DNA from: Bdellovibrio sp. NC01
Lineage (GTDB): Bacteria; Bdellovibrionota; Bdellovibrionia; Bdellovibrionales; Bdellovibrionaceae
Direction of reading: 5' to 3'
Assembly (NCBI RefSeq): GCF_006874625.1
Contig: NZ_CP030034.1
Coordinates: 3,906,001-3,970,000, forward strand
DNA: 64,000 nucleotides
Part shown: positions 7,690-16,426 of the stretch, one piece after another
How the letters are laid out: each line of letters opens with the position of its first letter
Numbering within the stretch: the stretch's first letter is position 1
Notes under the pieces: generated by a model
What the model was told of the DNA's origin: nothing
Database searches by the model: none
The model's input: only the letters and a program-made list of their open reading frames with translations
Made by a program: the position numbers and the translations under genes

Positions 7690-9255
7690 ATGAGTGAAGT
7701 GTCGACAGGGATTCAAGCGAAGCTTGCTGACCTTGAAAAAAGAAATGAAGCTGCAATGGCTGGTGGCGGAGCTGCTCGTGTTGCAAAACACAAACAAGGT
7801 GGTCGCCTAAGTGCTCGTGAGCGTTTGGATGTACTTCTTGATCCAGGCAGCTTCGTAGAGATGGATCGTTTTGTCGTTCATCGCAACACAAACTTCGGAA
7901 TGGATAAAAACGTTGTACCAGGTGATGGCGTTATCACTGGTTACGGTCGTATCAATGGCAAACTAGTATACGTGGCTTCTCAAGATTTCACTGTTATCGG
8001 TGGTTCTATGTCTCGCACACAAGCGAACAAGATCTGCAAAGTGATGGACCTTGCGATGAAAAACGGAGCTCCATTCATTTCATTGAATGACTCTGGTGGT
8101 GCACGTATTCAAGAAGGTATCGAATCACTGGGTGGTTACGCAGATATCTTCACTCGCAACACAATGGCTTCTGGTTTGATTCCACAAATCACAGCAATCA
8201 TGGGTCCATGCGCTGGTGGTGCGGTTTACTCTCCATCAATCACTGACTTCGTCTTCATGGTTAAAAACTCAAGCTACATGTTTGTAACTGGTCCTGATGT
8301 TATCAAGACTGTGACTCATGAAGAAGTAACGAAAGAAGATCTTGGTGGCGCAACAACTCACTCTGCGAAATCAGGTGTGGCGCACTTCGCTGCTGAAGAT
8401 GACAAGCACTGCTTGTTGTTGATCCGTGAAATGATGAACTTCCTTCCTTCAAACAACTTGGATGACGTTCCTGTTCTTCCGAACACAGATCGTCCGGATC
8501 GTTTGACTGAAGCCATCACTACTATCATTCCAGACAACCCTAAGAAACCTTACGACATGAATGCTGTAATCACAGAGTGCGTGGATGAAGGTTATTTCTT
8601 GGAAGTTCATAAACACTACGCTCAAAACATCATCGTCGGTTTCGCACGCTTCAACGGTCGTCCTGTTGGTATCGTTGCGAATCAACCGCAAGTTTTGGCT
8701 GGTTGCTTGAACATCGAAGCATCACGTAAAGGTGCACGCTTCATTCGTTTCTGTGACTCTTTCAATATTCCAGTTGTTTCGTTCGTTGACGTTCCTGGCT
8801 TCTTGCCTGGTAAAGACCAAGAATGGAATGGCATCATCACTCACGGTGCGAAATTGTTGTACGCTTATGCTGAAGCAAGCGTTCCTAAAATCACTATCAT
8901 CACTCGTAAAGCTTACGGTGGTGCCTACATCGTGATGGGTTCTAAACTTCTTCGTTCAGACGTAAACTTGGCTTACCCTTCTGCTGAAATCGCAGTTATG
9001 GGTGCAGATGGCGCGGTTAGCATCATCAGCCGTGAAGAAATCGCGAAAGCAAAAGATCCAGCAGCTGAAAGAGCTCGCCTGACAGCAGAATACGAAGCGA
9101 AGTTCAGCAATCCTTACGTATCAGCAGAGCTTGGCTACACTGATGAAGTGATCGAGCCAGCGTTGACTCGTAAGCGCATCATCGATTCTTTGGAAATGTT
9201 GAAAAATAAACGTGAAATTCCGCCGGCGAAAAAACACGGCAACATTCCTTTGTAG
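7690..9255 (+). CDS. pccB: Acyl-CoA (propionyl-CoA-type) carboxylase, carboxyltransferase subunit
   Basis: This is the beta (carboxyltransferase) subunit of a biotin-dependent acyl-CoA carboxylase. It moves CO2 from carboxybiotin to propionyl-, acetyl- or a related CoA. At 521 aa it has the two crotonase-fold halves: an N-terminal half with [31 protein letters not shown] and [16 protein letters not shown], and a C-terminal half with [10 protein letters not shown] and [16 protein letters not shown]. This full-length fused layout is of the PccB/MmdA type rather than split AccA/AccD. It is the first gene of a pccB-accC-biotin carrier operon. Exact substrate is not determinable by eye, but this clustering usually marks propionyl-CoA carboxylase. 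Confidence 0.93.
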   Translation: MSEVSTGIQAKLADLEKRNEAAMAGGGAARVAKHKQGGRLSARERLDVLLDPGSFVEMDRFVVHRNTNFGMDKNVVPGDGVITGYGRINGKLVYVASQDFTVIGGSMSRTQANKICKVMDLAMKNGAPFISLNDSGGARIQEGIESLGGYADIFTRNTMASGLIPQITAIMGPCAGGAVYSPSITDFVFMVKNSSYMFVTGPDVIKTVTHEEVTKEDLGGATTHSAKSGVAHFAAEDDKHCLLLIREMMNFLPSNNLDDVPVLPNTDRPDRLTEAITTIIPDNPKKPYDMNAVITECVDEGYFLEVHKHYAQNIIVGFARFNGRPVGIVANQPQVLAGCLNIEASRKGARFIRFCDSFNIPVVSFVDVPGFLPGKDQEWNGIITHGAKLLYAYAEASVPKITIITRKAYGGAYIVMGSKLLRSDVNLAYPSAEIAVMGADGAVSIISREEIAKAKDPAAERARLTAEYEAKFSNPYVSAELGYTDEVIEPALTRKRIIDSLEMLKNKREIPPAKKHGNIPL

Positions 9256-9269
9256 GACAGGGAGCGAAA

Positions 9270-10772
9270 ATGGCTGTGTTTAAAAAAATCCTGATCGCTA
9301 ACCGTGGGGAAATTGCAATTCGTATCACTCGCGCTTGCCGTGAGCTTGGTATCGCATCAGTTGCAGTATTCTCGGACGCGGATCGCGACAGCTTACACGT
9401 TTTCTTGGCGGATGAGGCTTATCATATTGGGCCTTCTCCATCTAAAGAGAGCTATTTGAATTATGCAAAAATCATCGAAGTTGCCAAACAAGCAGGCGTA
9501 GATGCGATCCATCCTGGATACGGCTTCTTGTCTGAAAATACAAACTTCGCTGAAGCCTGTGAAAAAGCAGGCATCACGTTCATCGGTCCAACAGTTGCGA
9601 ACATCAAATCAATGGGCGACAAAATCTCTGCCAAAACATTGATGAAAAAATCGGGTGTCCCAACGGTTCCTGGTTCTGATGGCGGTGTTGAAACTGTTGA
9701 AGAAGCAATTAAGATCGCAGAAAAAATCGGTCTGCCAGTTATCATCAAAGCCTCTGCAGGTGGTGGTGGTAAAGGTATGCGTGTGGTTCGCAAGATGGAC
9801 GAGTTTGAAAGTGCCTTCCGCGCTTGCCGCTCTGAAGGTCAGAACTATTTCGCAGATCCAACTGTATACATCGAAAAGTTCATCAACGATCCGAAACATA
9901 TCGAGATCCAAGTGTTCGGCGATAAACACGGCAACCATGTTCATTTGTTTGAGCGTGAATGTTCTGTGCAACGTCGTAACCAAAAGATCATCGAAGAGTC
10001 TCCGTCACCTTCTGTTCCACACGAAGTTCGTCTTCGCATGGGTGAAGCATCTGTTCGCGCAGCAAAACAGATCAACTACGTAGGTGCTGGTACAATCGAA
10101 TACATCTTCGACAACACAACTAAAGAATTCTACTTCATGGAGATGAACACTCGTCTGCAAGTAGAACATCCCATCACTGAAATCGTGACGGGTTTTGACT
10201 TGGTTCGTGAGCAGATCATGGTTGCCGCTGGTAAACCATTGAGCTTCAAACAAGAAGATATCAAACAAAAAGGTCACGCGATTGAAGCACGTATCTGTGC
10301 GGAAGATCCTGTTACTTACAAACCAAATCCAGGTGTCATCCGCGCATGCCGTCACCCACAAGGTCCGTTCATGCGTGTGGATTCATACGCCTACCCTGGT
10401 TACAACGTGCCAATTTACTACGATCCAATGATCGCTAAATTGATCACTTGGGGTGAAACACGTGAAGAAGCGATCAACAGAATGCAACGTGCATTGTCTG
10501 AGTTCGTATTGACGGGAATCAAAACAAACATCGTTCTTCATAAAACGATTTTGGATCACCCGACTTTCCGTGATGGTTCTTACACGACACAATTTATCGA
10601 GAAAAACTTCGAAGTTATCGAGCCAGAGATGTTCAAACAAGTTGAAGATCCAGTGTTCTTGATCGCGGCGGCTATTGAAGCCTACAACGATCGTAAATCG
10701 AAGGATATCCGTCAGCTTAACGTGAGCTCTACATGGAGACGCTTAGGCCGCAAAATGCAGTTGAGGACGTAA
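9270..10772 (+). CDS. accC: Biotin carboxylase subunit of acyl-CoA carboxylase
   Basis: An ATP-grasp enzyme that carboxylates biotin with bicarbonate. The 500-aa sequence has the N-terminal domain (KKILIANRGEIAIRI), HPGYGFLSEN, the ATP-grasp glycine-rich loop KASAGGGGKGMRVV, HIEIQVFGD, RECSVQRRNQKIIEE, and the active-site segment EMNTRLQVEHPITE. It lacks a C-terminal biotinyl domain; that function is supplied by the next gene. RBS GGGAG lies just upstream. It works with PccB and the carrier protein as one complex. Because it is in this operon and not with accB, it is more likely dedicated to the propionyl/acyl-CoA carboxylase than to fatty acid synthesis. Confidence 0.95.
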   Translation: MAVFKKILIANRGEIAIRITRACRELGIASVAVFSDADRDSLHVFLADEAYHIGPSPSKESYLNYAKIIEVAKQAGVDAIHPGYGFLSENTNFAEACEKAGITFIGPTVANIKSMGDKISAKTLMKKSGVPTVPGSDGGVETVEEAIKIAEKIGLPVIIKASAGGGGKGMRVVRKMDEFESAFRACRSEGQNYFADPTVYIEKFINDPKHIEIQVFGDKHGNHVHLFERECSVQRRNQKIIEESPSPSVPHEVRLRMGEASVRAAKQINYVGAGTIEYIFDNTTKEFYFMEMNTRLQVEHPITEIVTGFDLVREQIMVAAGKPLSFKQEDIKQKGHAIEARICAEDPVTYKPNPGVIRACRHPQGPFMRVDSYAYPGYNVPIYYDPMIAKLITWGETREEAINRMQRALSEFVLTGIKTNIVLHKTILDHPTFRDGSYTTQFIEKNFEVIEPEMFKQVEDPVFLIAAAIEAYNDRKSKDIRQLNVSSTWRRLGRKMQLRT

Positions 10773-10773
10773 C

Positions 10774-11301
10774 ATGTATTTCGAAGCAGAACTTAGAGAT
10801 AAAAAATATAAAGTCGATGTATCTGAAGGTCGCAACACTTGGAAAGTTTCTTTGCAAGCTGAAGGACAACCTTGGGTTCACTATGACATTTCTAAAAATG
10901 ACTTTAAAGAGGCCGAAGAATACATCAGCTTCTTGTTCCAAGGTAAATCGTACCTAATTGACGTTGTTGGCTCGGACACTGAATACACAGTGTTCACGCG
11001 TAACTCGTTCCGTTCGATCAAAATCTTCAATGACGAAATGCTTTTGCATGAATCATTGAAAAAAGGCGGCGGCTTCGGTGGCGACATGGAATTGAAATCA
11101 GGTATGCCAGGTAAGATCATCGAGATCTTCGCGAAAGAAGGCGATATCGTTAAAGCCAATAAGCCGCTTCTAATCATGGAAGCGATGAAAATGGAAAACG
11201 AGATGCGCGCAACTCGTGATGTGAAGATCAAAGAGATCAAAGTCAAACAAGGTGACTCTGTTGAATCAGGCGCTGTCTTGATTAAATTCGAAGAGCCATA
11301 G
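10774..11301 (+). CDS. Biotin carboxyl carrier protein of acyl-CoA carboxylase
   Basis: A 175-aa biotinyl carrier. The C-terminal about 75 residues form the lipoyl/biotinyl barrel (LKSGMPGKIIEIFAKEGDIV) with the biotinylation motif EAMKMEN; the Lys between the two Met is the attachment site. The N-terminal about 95 residues have the beta-rich pattern of the BT (biotin carboxylase-carboxyltransferase linking) domain seen in PccA-type subunits. AccC plus this protein therefore look like a split PccA alpha chain. It starts one base after the accC stop, so the two are translationally coupled. Confidence 0.92.
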   Translation: MYFEAELRDKKYKVDVSEGRNTWKVSLQAEGQPWVHYDISKNDFKEAEEYISFLFQGKSYLIDVVGSDTEYTVFTRNSFRSIKIFNDEMLLHESLKKGGGFGGDMELKSGMPGKIIEIFAKEGDIVKANKPLLIMEAMKMENEMRATRDVKIKEIKVKQGDSVESGAVLIKFEEP

Positions 11302-11323
11302 TTCGATCGTACATTTAAAAAAC

Positions 11324-11355
11324 AAAAAGGGAAGCTGATGAAGCTTCCCTTTTTT
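11324..11355. terminator. Bidirectional terminator
   Basis: Stem AAAAAGGGAAGCT (11324-11336), 5-nt loop and AGCTTCCCTTTTT (11342-11354), with runs of A and T on both sides. It can serve the carboxylase operon on plus and the lipoprotein pair on minus. Confidence 0.85.
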
Positions 11356-11381
11356 ATTTCTGCTTATCGCCAGCAAAAAGA

Positions 11382-11762
11382 TTATCTCTTTTTACCTTTG
11401 ATCATGCCTGAACCTGTGTTCGTCGCAGTCGCGTGACCTGGAACGATTCTTTGGCCAGTGCCTTCTACAGTCATGCAACCGTTACCAGTTGTATAGAAAG
11501 AAGCTGCAGTAATCATGTCCACTTTATTAGTTTCCTGCGCGTTTTTAACCGCTTCATCGATCAAACCAACAACACCCTTGTCACCAAAAGTGCTAGAGCA
11601 GAATTGACCCGTCACAGGACCCACTTCTTGAAGTTTTTGATCCGGAGCTAGGCTTGTGCGAGTCATTGATACTGCACCAGCATCAAGAACTTTTGTTTTC
11701 ATCGCACATGCTGAAAGGGAACCCAAAAAAGCAACAGCTAGAACTAGTTTTACGTTTTTCAT
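11382..11762 (-). CDS. TRL-like lipoprotein
   Basis: A 126-aa lipoprotein: signal MKNVKLVLAVAFLGSLSAC with lipobox LSAC. The mature part has a G-x-C segment (VTGQFCSSTFGDKG), IDEAVKNAQ and an end segment (GCMTVEGTG). This follows the layout of the TRL-like/Bor-type small lipoproteins: Cys near the start, a helix ending in an A-x-x-x-A pattern, and a C-terminal beta strand. It shares that plan with the gene just upstream, so the two are probable paralogues, and its ATG overlaps that gene's stop by one base (TAATG). Function is unknown; the envelope location is well supported. Confidence 0.78.
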   Translation of the reverse strand: MKNVKLVLAVAFLGSLSACAMKTKVLDAGAVSMTRTSLAPDQKLQEVGPVTGQFCSSTFGDKGVVGLIDEAVKNAQETNKVDMITAASFYTTGNGCMTVEGTGQRIVPGHATATNTGSGMIKGKKR

Positions 11763-12127
11763 TATTTATAACCCATTCCTGTTACTACGATGCAGTTCTT
11801 AGCAACAACGCCAGCGTTGAAACCTTCGTTCTTAGTAGTTACGTTGTTCACGTAACGAAGACCATCTACACGCTTAGTTTGTTGGAAACCAGCAGCTTCC
11901 AAACCACCGGCGCCGAAACGAGCATTTGTGAATGCGCGATCGATCGTTGGCAAACCACCCAATTGGTAACCTAGTACGTTCCAAGTGCAGTCTTCACCGC
12001 GTACTTGGCCAACTGATTGACCTTTTTGAACGTTGTCATCGAAAGAAATCATTTTTACATTGCTCGCGTAGTTGTAAGTAGCGCAACCACAGCAGAACAA
12101 TGCTCCTAGAAGAAACATTTTGTTCAC
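11762..12127 (-). CDS. TRL-like small lipoprotein, paralogue of its neighbour
   Basis: A 121-aa protein with a short signal and likely lipidated Cys (LFCCGC-ATYN). The mature sequence has VRGEDCTWNVLGYQLGG followed by TIDRAFTNA and ends in CIVVTGMGYK, matching the TRL-like pattern (Gly-x-x-Cys, LG-x-x-x-GG, A-x-x-x-A). The start is GTG at 12127, preferred because GGGGAG is about 7 nt upstream; an ATG three codons later is the alternative. It is first of a coupled two-gene unit. Function is unknown. Confidence 0.75.
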   Translation of the reverse strand: MNKMFLLGALFCCGCATYNYASNVKMISFDDNVQKGQSVGQVRGEDCTWNVLGYQLGGLPTIDRAFTNARFGAGGLEAAGFQQTKRVDGLRYVNNVTTKNEGFNAGVVAKNCIVVTGMGYK

Positions 12128-12245
12128 AGATAACTCCCCTGTATTTTGTTTTGGACTCTTAAATTACAGAAGAATGAGTGTTGAAAGTCAAATTCGATGG
12201 AAACGCATGGATCAGATTGCGGTCCTGCGCCACAGGTGAGGACAA

Positions 12246-12274
12246 ATAAAAAAAGGGAGCTTACTTGCTCCCTT
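12246..12274 (-). terminator. Terminator of the 132-aa exported protein gene
   Basis: Read on minus: AAGGGAGC (12274-12267), 6-nt loop, GCTCCCTT (12260-12253), continuing into a T-run to 12246. It lies about 30 nt after the 12303 stop. Confidence 0.8.
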
Positions 12275-12302
12275 AATATTTCAGTAGTGTGCTTTTATTG
12301 AA

Positions 12303-12701
12303 CTAGCGAACTGTGCAAGACATTTCGTAGCTTGCCCAAGTCAAATCGCTATATTCAGTTGAAGTGCCAACAACACCGCGGAAAGTTCCGCCTGCTGCAA
12401 GATCAGCTTTCTTAACATTCAAAGAGTAACCACGGCTGTCGATACCATCAGTCGTTCTGAAGATCGCCCAGTCAGCCTTTGAAGCTTCTTTATCAAGATT
12501 TAAAACGGCTTTGTCGCCTACTTTCGGCATGTATTCATCACCATCAGAGTTCGCAGCAAGAACTGTTGCCTTCAAGCTTTGACCCTGAACTTGGAAGTCG
12601 ATCGCAAGTTTAGTGAAGCCTTCGTTTTTGCAAACGATATGACCTTGAGCAAATGAAGCAGAAGCAAAAATAGAAACTAAAGAGAAGATAAGTAATTTCA
12701 T
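12303..12701 (-). CDS. Small exported protein, unknown function
   Basis: A 132-aa protein with signal peptide MKLLIFSLVSIFASASFAQG (cleavage after SFA). The mature domain has one Cys near each end (HIVCKNEG and MSCTVR), likely a disulfide, and alternating hydrophobic strands, suggesting a small beta sandwich. No family is recognised. It is monocistronic with its own terminator; the gap upstream (12702-12858) holds the tatC terminator and presumably its promoter. Confidence 0.72.
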   Translation of the reverse strand: MKLLIFSLVSIFASASFAQGHIVCKNEGFTKLAIDFQVQGQSLKATVLAANSDGDEYMPKVGDKAVLNLDKEASKADWAIFRTTDGIDSRGYSLNVKKADLAAGGTFRGVVGTSTEYSDLTWASYEMSCTVR

Positions 12702-12808
12702 AAGTAAGAACCTTTTTTCGAGTTATTCAAGTGCGACGCAGAATACTCGATGAACTTACAAAGTACCTAGTTTCAAAATTATCAGAATTTAAGTGCGGGA
12801 AGAAATTT

Positions 12809-12837
12809 CAGGAACGACGACAGACTGGTCGTTCCTG
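12809..12837 (-). terminator. Terminator of the tat operon
   Basis: A 10-bp stem CAGGAACGAC (12809-12818) / GTCGTTCCTG (12828-12837) with a 9-nt loop, about 20 nt after the tatC stop. On minus it is followed by AAATTTCTTC, a weak T-tract. Confidence 0.6.
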
Positions 12838-12858
12838 GGATGGAAAACTGTCTAAACT

Positions 12859-13623
12859 CTATTCACGTTCATTCACACGGGCTTCGGCGGCACGACCTCT
12901 TTCGAAGATACCGACGACGAAAACACCGATTTCGTAAAGCGCGATCATTGGCACTAACATCATCAACATACTCATCAAATCCGGTGGAGTGATGATCGCA
13001 GAAGCAACGGCCAAACCCATGATAGCGTAACGACGTTTTTCCTTAAGAAACTTTTGGCTTACGATACCCATCATACCCAAAATCGAGATGATCAAAGGCA
13101 ATTCGAAAGAGACACCGAACATCAAACACATCTGCGTGAAGAAACCAAGATACTGATCAATAGAGATCATTGGTTTATCGATGTTCCCACCGAAGTTCAT
13201 CAAGAAGTGGAAGGCCATCGGCAACACAACCCAATACGAAAACGCTGCACCCAACAAGAACAACAAAGTTCCAGAGATGATAAAGCCAAACGTATATTTC
13301 TTTTCGCGCTGATAAAGACCCGGCGCTACGAACTTCCATACTTGGTACAACCACAATGGGCACGAGATGATGATCCCGCACACGAATGCGATTTTAATAT
13401 GCGCCAAGAACTTATCCAGCGGGCCTGTATAGATCAAACCGCCACCAGGAAGGTACGGCTGAATCGGTGCTCTGATAAAATTGAAGATGTGTTCACTGAA
13501 GCCGTAGCAGATACCTGTCGCTACGATCAAAATGTAAGCGCTGTAAACCAAGCGAATGCGAAGCTCCGCAAGATGCTCGAAGATCGACTGTCCCTTTGAA
13601 TCTAGTTCTTCAGTGCTGCTCAT
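12859..13623 (-). CDS. tatC: Twin-arginine translocase subunit TatC
   Basis: This six-helix inner membrane protein is the twin-arginine signal receptor of the Tat pathway for folded proteins. The 254-aa sequence begins with the conserved HLAELRIRLVYS segment, has a FGVSFELPLII stretch with the functional Phe-Glu, and ends in the expected membrane helices. Its start overlaps the tatB stop (ATGA, 13620-13623). The gene is the last in the operon before a hairpin terminator. Confidence 0.95.
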   Translation of the reverse strand: MSSTEELDSKGQSIFEHLAELRIRLVYSAYILIVATGICYGFSEHIFNFIRAPIQPYLPGGGLIYTGPLDKFLAHIKIAFVCGIIISCPLWLYQVWKFVAPGLYQREKKYTFGFIISGTLLFLLGAAFSYWVVLPMAFHFLMNFGGNIDKPMISIDQYLGFFTQMCLMFGVSFELPLIISILGMMGIVSQKFLKEKRRYAIMGLAVASAIITPPDLMSMLMMLVPMIALYEIGVFVVGIFERGRAAEARVNERE

Positions 13624-13955
13624 GAATTTTTATTTTCGCTAGAGGAAGGTTTTTGCTCTGTCAGTTCCATTTGCGCAGGATCCACGTCGCTTGTGTTTTT
13701 CTCTGCCACAGGTTCTGTATTTGAGTGCGGATTGTTTGGATTTTGCGTAGGAGCTTTTTTCGGAGCCTCATATAGATCAATGCGATCGATGCGCGCTTGT
13801 TGTTTCAACTCTTCTGTGAAACCCGAAGTGCTGCGTTTAAGTTCATTTAGAAAACGACCTAGCGTGCGAGCCACTTGTGGAAGCTCTTTCGGGCCGATCA
13901 CGATCAACGCCAAACCAGCCAGGAAAATAATCTCGAAAATACTTAAGCCAAACAT
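13620..13955 (-). CDS. tatB: Sec-independent translocase TatB-like (TatA/B family)
   Basis: A 111-aa single-pass membrane protein: an N-terminal helix (FGLSIFEIIFLAGLALIVIG), the hinge GPKELPQVARTLGRF, an amphipathic helix and a long polar tail. The Glu at position 8 and the GPKELP hinge fit TatB better than TatA, which usually has a polar residue and FG hinge. TatA is not in this window. The gene overlaps tatC and follows an unknown 211-aa gene by 18 nt, so all three may be co-transcribed. Confidence 0.85.
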   Translation of the reverse strand: MFGLSIFEIIFLAGLALIVIGPKELPQVARTLGRFLNELKRSTSGFTEELKQQARIDRIDLYEAPKKAPTQNPNNPHSNTEPVAEKNTSDVDPAQMELTEQKPSSSENKNS

Positions 13956-13973
13956 GGCCGCAGAATAGTGGAA

Positions 13974-14609
13974 TCAGCCCTGTTTGCCAAGCTTTACCTG
14001 GTCATGGGGCAAAGGCACAACGCCCATCTCCTCAAGCTTTTCACGAGCCAATTCCGAGCCAGTTCGCATATAGCGATCATAGAGGCGCAGAATGCTTTGG
14101 TCGCTCTTCACAAATGAGTGATGAGAGATGTAAGTGAGTACATCTACAAAGTCCAAGAATCGGTGCGAAAATGTACTATAAACCTTTGCCATCGTATCTT
14201 CGCGCGTGACGTGTGCTAGCGACGCATAGGCCGCTCCACCGATATCCGCATAATAATCCACATCGACGACTTTGCGATGAAGTGAATCGCCGAAGAAGCC
14301 ACTGATATATAAAGCTTTATCACCAAGCTTACGCAGCATTTCGATTTTCGCAGAGGCTTCTGCATTCTGTGCAGTTAAGAACATCTCTGCCAAGGTTTGC
14401 GGATTTTTCTGACCTGCTTCATTCGCATATGCAGAATCAAAAAGATTTCGCGCATCAAGATAATGATTAAGCAGATTTACAAGATAGCTTTCTACCAAAG
14501 GAAAAGTTTGTATCTTCCTTTGTGAAAGGCCTTTCTGAACGAGCTCTTGGAAGAATCCATTCGGACTCAGTAAGAGCTCTACTGTTGTCGACGATGGCTT
14601 TTCCCTCAT
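13974..14609 (-). CDS. Conserved-type hypothetical protein upstream of tatBC
   Basis: A 211-aa soluble protein with no signal peptide or membrane segment. It is predicted mostly helical, with a DVDYYADIGGAAYASLAH segment in the middle and several His, Asp and Tyr residues that could bind a ligand or metal, but I recognise no family. It ends 18 nt before tatB, so it is probably the first gene of a tat operon. A helper role for Tat substrates is possible but only inferred from position. Confidence 0.7.
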   Translation of the reverse strand: MREKPSSTTVELLLSPNGFFQELVQKGLSQRKIQTFPLVESYLVNLLNHYLDARNLFDSAYANEAGQKNPQTLAEMFLTAQNAEASAKIEMLRKLGDKALYISGFFGDSLHRKVVDVDYYADIGGAAYASLAHVTREDTMAKVYSTFSHRFLDFVDVLTYISHHSFVKSDQSILRLYDRYMRTGSELAREKLEEMGVVPLPHDQVKLGKQG

Positions 14610-14641
14610 TCGCTGACAGCTCCTCGAGTGTATCCCAGAGT

Positions 14642-14659
14642 GAGAAATACCTATTTCTC
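14642..14659. promoter_or_regulatory. Operator-like palindrome between divergent genes
   Basis: GAGAAATA (14642-14649), CC, TATTTCTC (14652-14659): a perfect 8-bp dyad with a 2-bp centre. It is 33 bp upstream of the minus gene and within the leader of the lytic transglycosylase gene. Confidence 0.4.
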
Positions 14660-14840
14660 CTCTTATTAGGATAACAACTTATCGGCTCAAAATGGTTAGT
14701 TGTTTAAAGAAATCTGGGCCATAGGTGAGCCCTCTTTCAGCCGAATTTGTGATCTATCGACTATTTTTTATACAGGTTTTGGCTGTGCAGGCGTTTTAAC
14801 AGCACCCCCGCGTGGCACCCCCATTGCTCTTTATCATGGT

Positions 14841-16238
14841 ATGCAAGTACTTAATAAGGTTGGCAAATTAGTCTCAAAACGAAGCACTCACGGGATTGTC
14901 CTGACAATCATGACGGCGACTATGGCTGTTGCGGTTTTCAATTCTGCGAGCTTCCCAATCGAAGTTAAGAAGATCACCAAGATTGTTCTTAGCGCGATGA
15001 AATTGGAGAAAGATCCAAACATCGTTTACAACCGCGAAGAAATCCTTAGCGATTACAGCAATAAAGTATCTGAAGATTTTAAAATCCCAGCAGACATGCG
15101 TGATCGCGTGGGCTTCTGGTTTGATATCTATACTCGTTATGACAATAACAACCGCGTGATCCATAACTCGATGTATCCGTGGATTGTGTATAAAGTTGTA
15201 GATGTCTCGCCTATCATCAATGCCGAACTTCCGAAACATCGTTGGTTGCGTAACGTAAAGGCTGATGAGTTCGTTAAAGATGAAGTCGCGAAAATCCGCG
15301 ACGCTATGAAGTCTCTTTCTAAACGTAAAAACTTAGATAACTTAGACGAATACGAAACGTTGGTTGCAAAGGCCCTGAACGCCTTGCCTGGCAAGCCTCA
15401 GGAGAATGCAGCGGAAGCTTTAAAAAATCTTCGTGTGCAAACTGGCCAGAAGAATTTCTTTGAAGAAGGTTTAGAAGTAAGTCCACTTTATCTTTCAGGT
15501 ATGGAAGAGATCTTTAAAGATCTTGGCGTACCGGTTGAGTTAACACGTATTCCATTCGTGGAGTCGAGCTTTAACAAACACGCAGTCAGCAAGGTCGGTG
15601 CATCGGGTATCTGGCAATTCATGGGCAATACAGGCCGTAGCTTCATGACTGTGAATCATCATATTGATGAACGCCACTCGCCATTTAAAGCGACAGAGGC
15701 TGCAGCGAAACTATTAAAAGAAAACCACATGATCCTTTATAAATCATGGCCACTGGCTGTAACGGCGTGGAATCATGGTCCTCCGGGCATTCGTAAAGCG
15801 ATCAAAGAGGTGGGTTCTAAAAACCTAGGCGATATCGTCGCTGACTATAGAACTAAAAATTTCGACTTCGCGTCTTCGAACTTCTATTCAGAGTTCTTGG
15901 CAGCTCTTTATGCTGAACGCTACCAACAGGACATCTTTAAAGACTTGAACAAAGAAAAATCTTTGGAAGTTCATTCAGTGAAACTTGCACGCACCATTTC
16001 TGCGAAAGAATTGTTGCGCGTCAGTGGCTTGAGCAATGATGACTTCATCATGTTCAACCCTGACTTGAAAAACGCCGTTGAAAAGAACGCTTCGATTCCT
16101 TCAGGCTTTAAATTGATGGTCAACGATTCAGCGAAAGCAGTCCTTAAGAACTTGCTAGCTAAAGAGTCTCGCCCATCAAAATCAAAACTTAGCCGCAACG
16201 ATGTCTCTTTGAACATGAATGCAGAGATCGGCCGCTAA
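14841..16238 (+). CDS. Membrane-bound lytic transglycosylase, MltD-like (GH23)
   Basis: This murein-cleaving enzyme acts on periplasmic peptidoglycan, breaking the MurNAc-GlcNAc bond to form 1,6-anhydro ends. The 465-aa protein has an N-terminal basic segment followed by a hydrophobic export helix (GIVLTIMTATMAVAVF), a long helical spacer, then the SLT domain. That domain carries the catalytic Glu in RIPFVESSFN, then SKVGASGIWQFMGNTGR and VTAWNHGPPGI. A C-terminal LysM-like region (about 395-440, ISAKELLRVSGLSNDDF) follows. The frame is open back to a TTG at 14700, but that extension has no family character, so ATG 14841 was chosen; no good Shine-Dalgarno exists at either. Cell wall remodelling during prey entry or septation is a plausible role, inferred. 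Confidence 0.85.
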   Translation: MQVLNKVGKLVSKRSTHGIVLTIMTATMAVAVFNSASFPIEVKKITKIVLSAMKLEKDPNIVYNREEILSDYSNKVSEDFKIPADMRDRVGFWFDIYTRYDNNNRVIHNSMYPWIVYKVVDVSPIINAELPKHRWLRNVKADEFVKDEVAKIRDAMKSLSKRKNLDNLDEYETLVAKALNALPGKPQENAAEALKNLRVQTGQKNFFEEGLEVSPLYLSGMEEIFKDLGVPVELTRIPFVESSFNKHAVSKVGASGIWQFMGNTGRSFMTVNHHIDERHSPFKATEAAAKLLKENHMILYKSWPLAVTAWNHGPPGIRKAIKEVGSKNLGDIVADYRTKNFDFASSNFYSEFLAALYAERYQQDIFKDLNKEKSLEVHSVKLARTISAKELLRVSGLSNDDFIMFNPDLKNAVEKNASIPSGFKLMVNDSAKAVLKNLLAKESRPSKSKLSRNDVSLNMNAEIGR

Positions 16239-16289
16239 GGCGCACTTTGTCCTGATCTTGTAAAATCTGCCTGAGCGCAATTCAAACCG

Positions 16290-16310
16290 CGGGAGCTTTG
16301 CTCCCGTTTT
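16290..16310 (+). terminator. Terminator of the lytic transglycosylase gene
   Basis: CGGGAGC (16290-16296), TTT loop, GCTCCCG (16300-16306), then TTTT. Confidence 0.8.
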
Positions 16311-16389
16311 GGTGTCAAAAGTCTCCCGAATCTTCGCGTTTTAATCCTTTTTCCTATGGTCCGACTTTTGTATTTGGTCCTTGCGGGGA

Positions 16390-16406
16390 TCGCGATGCTG
16401 TCGCGA
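16390..16406 (+). promoter_or_regulatory. Leader hairpin before exported protein
   Basis: TCGCGA (16390-16395), TGCTG, TCGCGA (16401-16406) forms a 6-bp hairpin 10 nt before the G6 Shine-Dalgarno (16417-16422) of the next gene. Confidence 0.3.
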
Positions 16407-16426
16407 AAAATACAACGGGGGGATTT

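Noticed and set aside
14700-14840. Longer N-terminus of the lytic transglycosylase from TTG 14700
   Set aside because: The 47 extra residues have no family character and precede a plausible basic plus hydrophobic export signal at ATG 14841.
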